Part shown: piece after piece, positions 46,886 to 54,995 of the stretch | Position numbering within the stretch: position 1 is the first letter of the stretch | Layout of the letters: the number at the start of each line of letters is the position of its first letter | Assembly (NCBI GenBank): GCA_003282145.1 | Contig: QBZZ01000013.1 | Location: 1-54,995, forward strand | Reading direction: 5' to 3' | Origin: SAR116 cluster bacterium AG-337-N21 | GTDB lineage: Bacteria > Pseudomonadota > Alphaproteobacteria > Puniceispirillales > Marisalimonadaceae | DNA: 54,995 nucleotides | The notes under the pieces: generated by a model | Seen by the model: the letters and a program-made list of their open reading frames with translations, nothing else | Told to the model about the DNA's origin: nothing | The model's database searches: none | Made by a program: the position numbers and the translations under genes

Positions 46886-48244
46886 ATGTGTGCACAAAAA
46901 CTTAAAGACAAAGATATAATGAACCTTTTAATAGAAACAGCCATCTCAAAAGGAGCAACTGCTGCCGATTGTGTTTTATCTAGAAGTAGAGGTGTTTCAC
47001 TTACAAGAAGATTAGGTAAAGACGAAAATATAGAAAGATATGAAGATTTTGACACTGGCTTACGAGTATTTGTTGACAATAAAATTGCCTCAGTTTCAAC
47101 AAATGAAAACTCTGAGAATGCTATTAAAGATGTTGCAAAAAGAGCTGTTGAAATGGCTAAAATTGCTCCTCAAGACGAATTCAGTTTTATTGCTGACAAA
47201 GAAATGCTTCGTGAGTTCCCATTAAATAATAAAGCTATTATTGATAGCTACGATGAAGTTGAGCCCAGCATAGATATTATAAGAGATAGAGCTTCTGAAG
47301 TTGAAGACGCGGCTTTAGGTGTCAAAGGCATAACCAATAGTGATGGAGCTGACGCCTCTTGGGGTGAAGGAGAGACACTTTTAATGACATCCAATGGTTT
47401 TTTTGGAAATTCAAAAAAATCTAATCACAGTGTTTCAGTTGTTGTAATTGCTGAAAAAGATGGAAATATGGAAAGAGATTATGATTACTCTTCAAAAGTT
47501 TTTGGAGAGGATCTTACAAATTCAAAAAAAATTGGTCTTGAAGCTGCAAAAAAAACATTAGCTAGAATTGGAGCCAAAAAACCTGTGACAGGTAAATACC
47601 CAGTTATATTTGACCCTAGAGTGTCAAGGTCTATAGCAAGTCATTTTGCCTCTGCAATTAATGGCTCGTCTATAGCACGAAAAACAAGCTTTTTAAAAGA
47701 TATGTTAAACCAACAGATAGCAAATAAATCTATTAGTCTAGTTGATGATCCATTTCTTAAAAGAGGTTTGGCTTCAAGATTATTTGACGGGGAAGGTTTA
47801 GGGTGTTCAAAAAATACATTAATAAATGAAGGTGTCCTTCAACAATGGCTATTAGATTTATCTTCAGCAAAACAATTAAATATGTCACCAACAGGAAATG
47901 CAAAACGAGGTATTAATGGACCTCCTGCTCCAGGTATTTCAAATCTAATTTTGATGCCAGGTGAAGTCACTCCAGAGAAATTAATATCAAATGTAAGTGA
48001 AGGATTTTATGTAACTGACATGATTGGCAGTAGTGTATCAATGGTTACAGGTGATTATAGTAGAGGTGCAAGTGGATTTTGGATAAAAAATGGTGAATTT
48101 TCTGACCCAATAACTGAAGCTACTATTGCAGGCAATTTAAAAGAAATGTTCATGACACTTCAACCTGCTAATGATATTGATTATTCACATTCTATAAATT
48201 GCCCAACTTTACTTATTGAGGGAATGACTATTGCAGGAAACTAA
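46886..48244 (+). CDS. tldE: TldE/PmbA, partner subunit of the TldD protease
   Basis: Non-catalytic partner that forms a heterodimer with TldD; required, for example, for microcin B17 leader processing in E. coli. The 452-residue protein has the U62 family layout: N-terminal AADCVLSRSRGVSLTRRLGKDENIERYEDFDTGLRVFV in parts, central YPVIFDPRVSRSIASHFASAINGSSIARKTSFL in parts, and C-terminal MVTGDYSRGASGFWIKNGE. As expected for PmbA, the HExxxH motif of TldD is missing. The phosphatase gene follows after four bases. Confidence 0.93.
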   Translation: MCAQKLKDKDIMNLLIETAISKGATAADCVLSRSRGVSLTRRLGKDENIERYEDFDTGLRVFVDNKIASVSTNENSENAIKDVAKRAVEMAKIAPQDEFSFIADKEMLREFPLNNKAIIDSYDEVEPSIDIIRDRASEVEDAALGVKGITNSDGADASWGEGETLLMTSNGFFGNSKKSNHSVSVVVIAEKDGNMERDYDYSSKVFGEDLTNSKKIGLEAAKKTLARIGAKKPVTGKYPVIFDPRVSRSIASHFASAINGSSIARKTSFLKDMLNQQIANKSISLVDDPFLKRGLASRLFDGEGLGCSKNTLINEGVLQQWLLDLSSAKQLNMSPTGNAKRGINGPPAPGISNLILMPGEVTPEKLISNVSEGFYVTDMIGSSVSMVTGDYSRGASGFWIKNGEFSDPITEATIAGNLKEMFMTLQPANDIDYSHSINCPTLLIEGMTIAGN

Positions 48245-48248
48245 TTAA

Positions 48249-48911
48249 TTGAAAGCAAGAGTTAAACAATTTAAATTTAATAGATTTTTAGCTTGGTTTG
48301 ACATGATTATCAAAGATCATGGATTTTTAAGATTTTGCTATAATAATTTTCATAAAATTGATGAAAATTTATATAGAAGCAATATGCCTACACCGTCAAG
48401 AATTAGGGATTATAGAAAACTTGGTATTAAAACCATTGTGAATTTAAGGGGAGTTAGAAAAGATGGTGGTTGGTTATTGGAAAATGAAGCTTGTAGTAAA
48501 TATAACATTGAGTTAATCGATTTTAGGGCGAGGTCAAGAGCTGCTCCTGAAAAAGAAATGATTTTCAAGGCTGAAAAATTGTTTAATAGCATTAAATATC
48601 CAGCTTTAATTCATTGTAAGTCAGGTGCTGACAGAGCCGGTATAATGTGTGCCTTATATATGCTTATTTATAAAAAACAGCATCCTGATATTGCTAAAAA
48701 ACAACTTTCATGGAAATACTTGCACGTTAAATGGGCAAAACCTGGTGTTTTAGATGCCTTCATTGAAAGTTATTCAATTGAATATAAAAAAAATAAATTT
48801 AAATTTATTGATTGGGTTAAAAATAAATATAATCCTGAAAAATTAGAGAATAGTTTTAGATCAGTTTGGTGGTTGAATAGACTCTTAGACGATATTTTGC
48901 GAAGAGAGTAA
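48249..48911 (+). CDS. Tyrosine/dual-specificity phosphatase-like protein
   Basis: 220-residue protein with the cysteine-phosphatase signature HC123-x5-R129 in HCKSGADRAG, and the earlier FHKIDENLYRSNMPTPSRIRDYRKLGIKTIVNLRG in parts. D91 in IDFRARSRAAP could be the general acid. The length and start resemble the alphaproteobacterial tyrosine phosphatase family rather than the low-molecular-weight type. The start is TTG at 48249, with AGGAAAC upstream and within four bases of the tldE stop, implying coupling. Substrate is not known; the following lipid A genes suggest an envelope phosphate, but this is conjecture. The convergent msbA stop lies eight bases away. Confidence 0.8.
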   Translation: MKARVKQFKFNRFLAWFDMIIKDHGFLRFCYNNFHKIDENLYRSNMPTPSRIRDYRKLGIKTIVNLRGVRKDGGWLLENEACSKYNIELIDFRARSRAAPEKEMIFKAEKLFNSIKYPALIHCKSGADRAGIMCALYMLIYKKQHPDIAKKQLSWKYLHVKWAKPGVLDAFIESYSIEYKKNKFKFIDWVKNKYNPEKLENSFRSVWWLNRLLDDILRRE

Positions 48912-48919
48912 TTTTTTAT

Positions 48920-50662
48920 TTAATTTCTATCATGAAATAATTTTTTATATAATGTCGATCTCTTTATCAATTCTTCATGTTTACCAATATCAACTACTTT
49001 ACCTTTGTTAAATAAAATAATCTGATCAGAACCCACAATATTAGATAATTTATGCGCAACAGTAATAGTAGTTTTATTTTTTGTTAATTTTTCTAGAGTT
49101 TTATTAATCTCATTTTCTGTATCAACGTCAAGAGAACTTGTTGCTTCATCCAGCAGAAGTATTGGCGCATCTTTAAGTATTGCTCTTGCAATGGATATAC
49201 GCTGTTTCTGGCCTCCAGATAAATTATTGCCACCTTCCCCGACAATAGTTTCATAACCATTTAATGAGTTACTTATAAAATCATGAATTCCAGCATTTAT
49301 GGCAGCTTCTTTAATTTTTTTGTCAGAGGCTTTTAATTTTCCAAATCTTATATTATCTTGAAAACTCTTATTATATATAATTGTATCTTGGCTTACTAGT
49401 GCAATATTATTTCTAAGCGAATTTATGTTTACATCTTTAATATTTTGTTTGTTGATAAGAATTTCTCCAGACACCGGATCGTAAAACCTTGAGATAAGAT
49501 TAATTATTGAAGATTTTCCAGCCCCACTCTTACCTACTAACGCCACTTTTGATCCTGCATCTACAAAGAAATTAATGTTGTGTAAAACATTTGATTTTTT
49601 ATTGTAAGAAAAACTTACATTTTTAAAAACAATTGTTGGAGCTTTATTTTTAAGATTTTCTATATTAGAGGCAGAGGACAAACTATTGACTTTAGGAGAG
49701 ATACTTAATTGTAAATATATTCTTCCTAGCGCTGACAGTGCTTCTTGTAGAATAGTATTAAAAGTTCCCAAAGCTCTTGCAGGCTGTGCAATCATTAGTA
49801 ATGCAGTAACGAATCCTACTACACTTCCTGGTGATAATTCTCCTAAAAACACCCTATAACTTGCCAAACCAATGACACTAGCAGCTGCAATACCTCCTAA
49901 AATCTCTAAAATAGGTAATATTTTTGCTCTTCCAAGCACAAGGCTAAACATTTTAGAAAAAAGCTTGTTTAAAACATCTTCAGACCTTTTTATTTCCATA
50001 TTTTCCAAATTATATGATTTAACCATTCTTATACCCTGCAGCATTTCTGTTAAAGTAGAAGTAACAGTTTCCATTTGTACTTGAAGAGAAGTCGCTATAA
50101 TTTTCTGTTTTTTTCCAATTCTAAAAATTGGTCTAAGAGCGATAGGATATATAATAAATACTAATATTGATAAAAGCCAATCTAACCAAATGAGATAAGA
50201 CATTAGTGCGATAATTGTCAAAGTGTCTCTGACTAAATTATTTATACTTCTCTCAAAACCATCTCTTATTAAATTAACATCATTCATTATTCTAGACACA
50301 TGATTTCCCGACGACAATTTATTAAGCTCAACTAGGTCAGTATTTATTAAATGCCTACTTAATTTTTTTTGAATATCAACTGAAATAGATAAAGAGATTT
50401 TAGATACTTGTTTTATTTGAAAAAACATTGCTATTCCTCTAATTACTGCGACAAGTGCAATAATCATAGGTAATATTATCCAGTCATTATTTCTATTATC
50501 TAACAAACCATCAAAAACAAGTTGTATTAAATACGGATAAACTGAAGCCGTTACTGCAACTAAAATTAATAAAAAGAAGGCTGTGATTATGTCCAATTTA
50601 TATCTTGATACAAAATCATTCCAGAAATTTTTGATTATTACTTTATTAACATCAATAATCAT
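48920..50662 (-). CDS. msbA: ABC exporter of the MsbA type
   Basis: Half-size ABC exporter, 580 residues: an N-terminal six-helix domain (about 1-320) and an ATPase domain with Walker A GKSGAGKSS, the Q-loop at LVSQDTI, signature NLSGGQKQR, Walker B ILLLDEATSSLD and the H-loop TVAHKL. It resembles MsbA, the lipid A flippase, and the downstream divergent lipid A genes support this. Other lipid or peptide exporters share this architecture, so the substrate is inferred. It faces the DUF374 operon across a 143-base divergent spacer. Confidence 0.88.
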   Translation of the reverse strand: MIIDVNKVIIKNFWNDFVSRYKLDIITAFFLLILVAVTASVYPYLIQLVFDGLLDNRNNDWIILPMIIALVAVIRGIAMFFQIKQVSKISLSISVDIQKKLSRHLINTDLVELNKLSSGNHVSRIMNDVNLIRDGFERSINNLVRDTLTIIALMSYLIWLDWLLSILVFIIYPIALRPIFRIGKKQKIIATSLQVQMETVTSTLTEMLQGIRMVKSYNLENMEIKRSEDVLNKLFSKMFSLVLGRAKILPILEILGGIAAASVIGLASYRVFLGELSPGSVVGFVTALLMIAQPARALGTFNTILQEALSALGRIYLQLSISPKVNSLSSASNIENLKNKAPTIVFKNVSFSYNKKSNVLHNINFFVDAGSKVALVGKSGAGKSSIINLISRFYDPVSGEILINKQNIKDVNINSLRNNIALVSQDTIIYNKSFQDNIRFGKLKASDKKIKEAAINAGIHDFISNSLNGYETIVGEGGNNLSGGQKQRISIARAILKDAPILLLDEATSSLDVDTENEINKTLEKLTKNKTTITVAHKLSNIVGSDQIILFNKGKVVDIGKHEELIKRSTLYKKLFHDRN

Positions 50663-50805
50663 TTGATACTTTTCATATTAATCTACTTTAATAATAACCT
50701 AATAATAACTTATAATGTAAATTATGTGTATAGATAGTTATTTTGTTTTATGTAATTTTAATTTAAATTCTAACTACTTTATCTATGAATAATATGGATC
50801 AATAA

Positions 50806-51477
50806 ATGCGAATTATAAAACGTTTTAGCAAAACTAATATTGGTCAGAGATTAATAGGATTTTTATTCTATTATATAACAAAATCAATATCACGTTCAAT
50901 TCGGTGGGTATATTTAGTTGAGAATGAAAAATCAAACATATTTAATAGTAATGAAAAATATATTTTTTGTTGTTGGCATAATAGATTATTTTTAGGACCC
51001 CATCTTTTACCAAGAAATAGAATTATTAATGCACTACAATCTAGTCATTCTGACGGTATGGTTACTTCTCTAGTATTCAAGCATCTTGGCATGAATGTTA
51101 TATTAGGGTCTTCAAAAAAAGGGGGAATGCAAGCTTTTAGAAAAATGGTTAAATGTATACAATTAGGTGAAAGTGTTGCAATTACCCCAGATGGACCCAA
51201 AGGACCTAAGGAAAAGGTTAAAGAAGGTATTATTAAGTTAGCACAAATGACAGACACTTCTATAATCCCAGTTGTTTGGGCCACTAATAAGTTTAAATTA
51301 ATTAATTCTTGGGATAGCTTTGTGATACCATATCCTTTCTCAAAAGGTGCATATAGTTTTGGTAAACCAATAAATGTAAAAAAAAATATAAATGAAGAAG
51401 AGTTTGAAATCTTAAGACAGGATCTTGAAAATGAAATCAAACGCCTAACCAAGTTAGTAAAGAATAGAGTTAACTGA
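50806..51477 (+). CDS. DUF374 lysophospholipid acyltransferase-like protein
   Basis: 223-residue protein of the DUF374 family, related to LPLAT acyltransferases. Motifs are CCWHNRLFLGP, the HxxD-like LQSSHSDGMV (about 78-85, H81/D83) and ITPDGPKGPKEKVKEG. In alphaproteobacteria it is a standard neighbour of waaA and lpxK, and it probably acts on envelope lipids, although the reaction is not established. The start is ATG at 50806. The next gene starts 26 bases on. Confidence 0.88.
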   Translation: MRIIKRFSKTNIGQRLIGFLFYYITKSISRSIRWVYLVENEKSNIFNSNEKYIFCCWHNRLFLGPHLLPRNRIINALQSSHSDGMVTSLVFKHLGMNVILGSSKKGGMQAFRKMVKCIQLGESVAITPDGPKGPKEKVKEGIIKLAQMTDTSIIPVVWATNKFKLINSWDSFVIPYPFSKGAYSFGKPINVKKNINEEEFEILRQDLENEIKRLTKLVKNRVN

Positions 51478-51503
51478 ATTAATTTAAATTAATGGAATAT
51501 TAA

Positions 51504-52823
51504 ATGTCGCTTACTACTTACAACTTTTTCTGGGAGATGGTGAAATTTATTCTACCTAGCTATTTAGAAAGGCGCCAGAAAAAAGGAAAGGAAGACATTC
51601 ATAGAATTAATGAAAGATTTGGAATTTCAAAAAATAATAGGCCAGATGGTACTCTAGTATGGTTGCATGGCACCAGCGTAGGTGAGTCTGTTGCAGCATT
51701 AGCACTAGCTAATTCTATGAGTAAAAATGGTTATGGAATTAATAAAAAAGAATTTTTTTTATTGACAACAAATACACTATCTGCGGCTAAACTTATAAAA
51801 AACAAAATAAAAAAAGGCTTACCTGCAATTCACCAATATCACCCTTATGACCACCCTGATTTTGTATCTAAGTTTTTAGGTCATTGGAAACCAAACATGG
51901 CAGTTTTTCTAGAATCAGATTTTTGGCCTAATTTAATTTATTTAACGGCAAACTCTAAAATTCCGACTGTATTAGCTTCGTCTCAAATGTCTGACAAATC
52001 TGCTCGTTTCTGGACTGGATTAGGCTTTTTTTTAGCAAAAAAAATTTTTGGAAAAGTAACAGATGTTTTAGCGGTTGATCCAAAGCAAGAAGCACTTTTT
52101 AAGAAATTGGGTGCAAAAAATGTTAAAAGTTTAACTAGTTTAAAGTCTATTGCTGAAAAGCCACCTATTAACCAAAATTACATAATAAATTTAAAAAAAA
52201 ATCTAATAAAAAAGAAAGTTTTACTAGCTTCGTCTACTCATCCTGGAGAAGAAGAGTTAATGATTAAATTGGCTGATTTATTAAGAAAAAATGCCCAAGA
52301 TAATGTTTTAATAATTATTGCACCTCGGCATATAAGACGAAGTATGAGTATACAAAATAGAGTAAAATCAGCAGGATTTGATATAAAATGTAGAAGCAAA
52401 GGAGATTATCCATCTAAAAATGATAAGTTTTACTTGTCAGATACGATGGGTGAAATGGGTTCTCTAATTGAAGTGGCAGATTTAGTTTTTGTAGCAGGAT
52501 CTATGGTTCCAGTTGGGGGTCACAGTCCTTCGGAAGCTTCTCAATTTGGCAAGCCAGTAATAATGGGGCCTCATTCAGAAAAATGTGACGCTCAAATAAA
52601 AGATCTTGTTTGGTCTGGAGGAGCAATACAGATTAAAAAAGGACCTAAGATGAATGAAAATTTTCTTAATAATATTTTTGAATTGATAAGTAATAAAGAA
52701 CGTCTAGAGGATATGGGAAAAAACAGCTTAATAGCCTCTGGTTATGCGCAACAACGTGCGGACGAAGCAAGTATACATTTAATTGAACTATTGAAAAAAA
52801 GTAATAAAGAAAATGTTGTTTAA
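51504..52823 (+). CDS. waaA: 3-deoxy-D-manno-octulosonic acid transferase (Kdo transferase)
   Basis: Membrane-associated GT-B enzyme that transfers Kdo from CMP-Kdo to lipid IVA. The 439-residue protein has the N-terminal Kdo-transferase domain with TLVWLHGTSVGESVAALAL (in part), EKKAIL-like FLESDFWPNLIY, and the donor domain with VLLASSTHPGEEELM, IIAPRHIRRS and the GGHSPSEASQFGKPVIMGPHSEK block (in part). Length is close to the usual. The gene is followed by lpxK after two bases. Confidence 0.95.
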   Translation: MSLTTYNFFWEMVKFILPSYLERRQKKGKEDIHRINERFGISKNNRPDGTLVWLHGTSVGESVAALALANSMSKNGYGINKKEFFLLTTNTLSAAKLIKNKIKKGLPAIHQYHPYDHPDFVSKFLGHWKPNMAVFLESDFWPNLIYLTANSKIPTVLASSQMSDKSARFWTGLGFFLAKKIFGKVTDVLAVDPKQEALFKKLGAKNVKSLTSLKSIAEKPPINQNYIINLKKNLIKKKVLLASSTHPGEEELMIKLADLLRKNAQDNVLIIIAPRHIRRSMSIQNRVKSAGFDIKCRSKGDYPSKNDKFYLSDTMGEMGSLIEVADLVFVAGSMVPVGGHSPSEASQFGKPVIMGPHSEKCDAQIKDLVWSGGAIQIKKGPKMNENFLNNIFELISNKERLEDMGKNSLIASGYAQQRADEASIHLIELLKKSNKENVV

Positions 52824-52825
52824 AT

Positions 52826-53815
52826 ATGATTGAAACACCAAAATTTTGGTTTCAAATAAACTTATCTTCAAAAATCCTAAGCGTTCTATTTTTCCCGTTG
52901 TCATTATTATGGATTGTAATTTCATTATTAAAAAAAAAATCAATAAAAAAATATAAATCAAAGTTAAAAGTGATTTGTATTGGAAACTTTACTGTAGGTG
53001 GTACAGGAAAAACTCCATTTGCAATTTATACCTATAAACTATTAAAAAATTTAGGTTACAAGCCAGTTTTTTTAACTAGAGGATATGGAGGACTACTAAA
53101 AGGTCCAATTGAAGTAAAGAATAGACATGACTTTAACAATGTTGGAGATGAAGCATTATTATTGAGTAAAATTGGCCCAACCATTGTCTCAAAGGATAGA
53201 TTGCTTGGGGCTAAGTTAATTGAGAACCATGAAGATAATTTTAATGTAATTATAATGGATGACGGTCTTCAAAATTATCAATTAGAGCAAGATATTAAAT
53301 TTTTGTTAGTTGATAAGAATTTAAAATTTGGTAATGAATTCTGTATTCCTGCTGGCCCCTTGAGAGAACCGGTAGATCAAGGTCTTATAAGAATAGATGC
53401 TATAGTCCTAACAGGAAATAATAATAAGGATACTGATTTTAACAATTTCCATAATAAGACTATCTTTAATTCTAAAGTTAAAACTATAAAATCATCAAAA
53501 ATCAAAAATGAAAAATTATTAGCATTTTGCGGACTAGCAAATTCAAATAAATTTTATGAAACCCTAAAAGAAAATGGGTTCAATGTTACTTCTACAAAAT
53601 CTTTTCCAGATCATTACGAATATAAAAATGAGGACATTGATAAATTAATATTAGAAGCCAATAAACTAAAACTAAAACTAATTACTACAGAAAAAGATTA
53701 TGTTAAAATCAAGGATGATAAAAACTTGATAAACACTCTACCAATAGAGATGGAATTAGACGTGAGAGATAAAACTGTTTTCAAATCATTTTTGCAGGAA
53801 AAATTAAATGGCTAA
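52826..53815 (+). CDS. lpxK: Tetraacyldisaccharide 4'-kinase LpxK
   Basis: Phosphorylates the 4' position of the lipid A precursor. The 329-residue protein has an N-terminal membrane helix (about 16-36), the P-loop GNFTVGGTGKTPF (53-65), TRGYGG, GDEALLLSK, DDGLQNYQL and, near the end, FPDHYEYKNEDI and TTEKDYVKI. All expected blocks are present. It overlaps the next acyltransferase by eight bases, so translation is probably coupled. Confidence 0.97.
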   Translation: MIETPKFWFQINLSSKILSVLFFPLSLLWIVISLLKKKSIKKYKSKLKVICIGNFTVGGTGKTPFAIYTYKLLKNLGYKPVFLTRGYGGLLKGPIEVKNRHDFNNVGDEALLLSKIGPTIVSKDRLLGAKLIENHEDNFNVIIMDDGLQNYQLEQDIKFLLVDKNLKFGNEFCIPAGPLREPVDQGLIRIDAIVLTGNNNKDTDFNNFHNKTIFNSKVKTIKSSKIKNEKLLAFCGLANSNKFYETLKENGFNVTSTKSFPDHYEYKNEDIDKLILEANKLKLKLITTEKDYVKIKDDKNLINTLPIEMELDVRDKTVFKSFLQEKLNG

Positions 53816-54695
53816 TCTTTTAAGTTTTCGACTTAAAAAAAAAATTGATAGATATATTCATGATCCGATAACTGCAGCGTTATCTATTCCACTTTTTTTT
53901 ATTTTAAAGATTCTTCCTTATAAAATTTCTTCTTATTTATGTGGAACTTTAATGTATTTAATTGCACCACTTACCTCTTATAATAGTCGCGTTAAAAAGC
54001 ATATGCAGATTGCATTTCCTAAAAAAACAAAAAAAGAGATCAATAAACTTGCGTCTCAACATTGGTTTATGCTTGGCCAAACTATAGGAGAAATGCCCCA
54101 CATTAATAAACTTATAAAATTAGGCAATTTAGAAACAGAAGGTCTAGATAAAATAAAAAAAGGTCCTGCTATTCTTGTGGGAGCTCATATGGGCAATTGG
54201 GAATTTCTATTAAGGGTTGGCGATCTTGCTGGGAGAAGAGCTGGATATGTTTTTAGACCTATTAATAATTGGATATTAAATAAAATTCAAATCCATAGAA
54301 ATAAAGATGCTAATGCTGATTTTTATAAGAAGGGTCGTCTTGCTGCTATCGGAATGGCAGGGAAAATTAAGAACGGTGAAGTTGTTGGACTAACGGGAGA
54401 TCAACTTTTACGAGAAGGAATAAAGGTACCTTTTTTTGGAATAGAAACACCAACTCCTCAGGCTGCGGCAGTAATGGCTTTAAAGTGGAACGTCCCGATT
54501 TATATGGTGAGAGTTGAACGTTTTAAAGGAATAAAATTTAAAATGAGCGTTGAGAACAAATTAAAAATCCCAAAGAATTTAGAAAAAGATAAAGCTGTAT
54601 TTGAAATAACCAGATTGATTTCTTCAAGAATAGAAGAATGGATTATTGACAAACCAGAACAATGGCTTTGGGCTCATAGACGATGGGGGAAATAG
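53808..54695 (+). CDS. lpxL: Lipid A late acyltransferase (LpxL/HtrB family)
   Basis: Adds a secondary acyl chain to Kdo2-lipid IVA. The 295-residue protein has a membrane helix near the N terminus, the catalytic HxxxxE motif in GAHMGNWEFLL (about 125-135), the FRPINN motif, and the LTGDQLLREGIKVPFFG block. Whether it is LpxL- or LpxM-like, and which acyl chain it adds, cannot be told. It ends the DUF374-waaA-lpxK-lpxL operon; the stop lies 13 bases from the stop of a minus-strand frame. Confidence 0.92.
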   Translation: MANLLSFRLKKKIDRYIHDPITAALSIPLFFILKILPYKISSYLCGTLMYLIAPLTSYNSRVKKHMQIAFPKKTKKEINKLASQHWFMLGQTIGEMPHINKLIKLGNLETEGLDKIKKGPAILVGAHMGNWEFLLRVGDLAGRRAGYVFRPINNWILNKIQIHRNKDANADFYKKGRLAAIGMAGKIKNGEVVGLTGDQLLREGIKVPFFGIETPTPQAAAVMALKWNVPIYMVRVERFKGIKFKMSVENKLKIPKNLEKDKAVFEITRLISSRIEEWIIDKPEQWLWAHRRWGK

Positions 54696-54708
54696 ACTTT
54701 TTAATCCA

Positions 54709-54995
54709 TTAAAAACAGTTAATAGTTTTAATTTTTTGTGTTTGATATTTTAATAATTGGGTAATATTTATATGATTTTGAAAAAGGAGTTTTTTGAATT
54801 CTAAATTTTGTCCTAGTAAATTTTCTATATTTATATTCACTCTATTAAGTTCTAATTTTTTTTTAAAATTTTTTTTCTTTTTTAATATTTTATTATTTGA
54901 AACCACTGTGCATTTATTAATCTTATTTTTTGGATGACTAAATAAGTTCTGCGTATTTTTAGGGTATGAAATAGAACGATTTGCTAACATTTCAT
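54709..54995 (-). CDS. Possible hypothetical gene, 5' end at or beyond window edge
   Basis: A minus-strand frame, open to the window edge and with an internal ATG at 54990, encodes 93 residues of lysine- and asparagine-rich sequence ending YQTQKIKTINCF. It has no recognisable motif and no strong ribosome binding site that I can see. The 13-base convergent gap from lpxL is like other gene ends here, which favours a gene, but the low-complexity composition does not. It could also be the C-terminal part of a longer protein. Confidence 0.35.
   Translation of the reverse strand, partial: EMLANRSISYPKNTQNLFSHPKNKINKCTVVSNNKILKKKKNFKKKLELNRVNINIENLLGQNLEFKKLLFQNHINITQLLKYQTQKIKTINCF

Noticed and set aside
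50783..50803. Six-codon frame ending just before the DUF374 start, as a leader peptide
   Set aside because: Too short to distinguish from chance, with no ribosome binding site or attenuator-like structure nearby.

Overview
The window is about 55 kb of contiguous, gene-dense, strongly AT-rich DNA (roughly 30% G+C by eye) from a planktonic, aerobic, phototrophy-capable alphaproteobacterium. Three kinds of evidence point there: gene neighbourhoods known from Alphaproteobacteria (mutY-dciA-dsbA-smc-atpI-atpBEF'F with a split b/b' pair and no F1 genes; ctaC-ctaD-ctaB-coxF-ctaG-ctaE-surf1-thrC-M16; rsmB-heparinase-purH; tldD beside ctaC; sdhAF4/DUF1491), lysine/isoleucine/asparagine-rich proteins with minimal spacers, and a proteorhodopsin with its retinal pathway. 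It resembles low-GC marine clades such as AEGEAN-169/HIMB59-like or MarineAlpha lineages, but the exact clade cannot be fixed from sequence reading alone. No rRNA, tRNA, IS element, prophage, integrase or CRISPR array was seen.

Layout. 1-8.5 kb: housekeeping genes (yciB, dusA, a periplasmic PCuAC copper chaperone, pgi, an acyl-CoA synthetase, a panE-like reductase, DUF1491, sdhAF4, rsmB). 8.5-20 kb: heparinase-like gene, purH, mutY, dciA, dsbA-like, smc and the F0 half of ATP synthase. 20-29 kb: a lipoprotein, ispH-thrB-rnhA, a peroxiredoxin, DsbD-like reductase, YqgE, an M16 peptidase, thrC. 28.8-34.5 kb: a complete aa3-type cytochrome c oxidase operon with assembly factors, including a 47-codon coxF-type gene. 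34.8-39.4 kb: tldD, gshA, rsmE, ubiA. 39.4-44.6 kb: blh, crtY, crtB, crtI and a blue-tuned proteorhodopsin. 45-48.9 kb: an unassigned 258-residue protein, argC, tldE/pmbA, a phosphatase. 48.9-54.7 kb: an MsbA-type exporter and a lipid A/Kdo cluster (DUF374 acyltransferase, waaA, lpxK, lpxL-like).

How it fits together. The window holds three proton-motive-force modules: cytochrome oxidase, F0 and a light-driven proton pump. Isoprenoid chemistry links them: ispH supplies IPP/DMAPP for carotenoid and retinal (crtB/I/Y, blh), ubiquinone (ubiA) and heme O (ctaB). Copper delivery (PCuAC, CtaG) and periplasmic thiol chemistry (DsbD, DsbA-like) serve oxidase assembly. crtE is not in the window, so GGPP must come from elsewhere.

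The most unusual non-coding signals are these: a 23-bp perfect inverted repeat around the 3' end of the PCuAC gene; near-identical stem-loops after atpE and after the rhodopsin gene; a stem-loop after ctaE; a hairpin in the ctaC-tldD divergent spacer; and two palindromes in the 413-bp spacer upstream of rhodopsin. Most convergent gene pairs lie within a dozen bases of each other or overlap, with no room for a terminator, so the few stem-loops that persist stand out.
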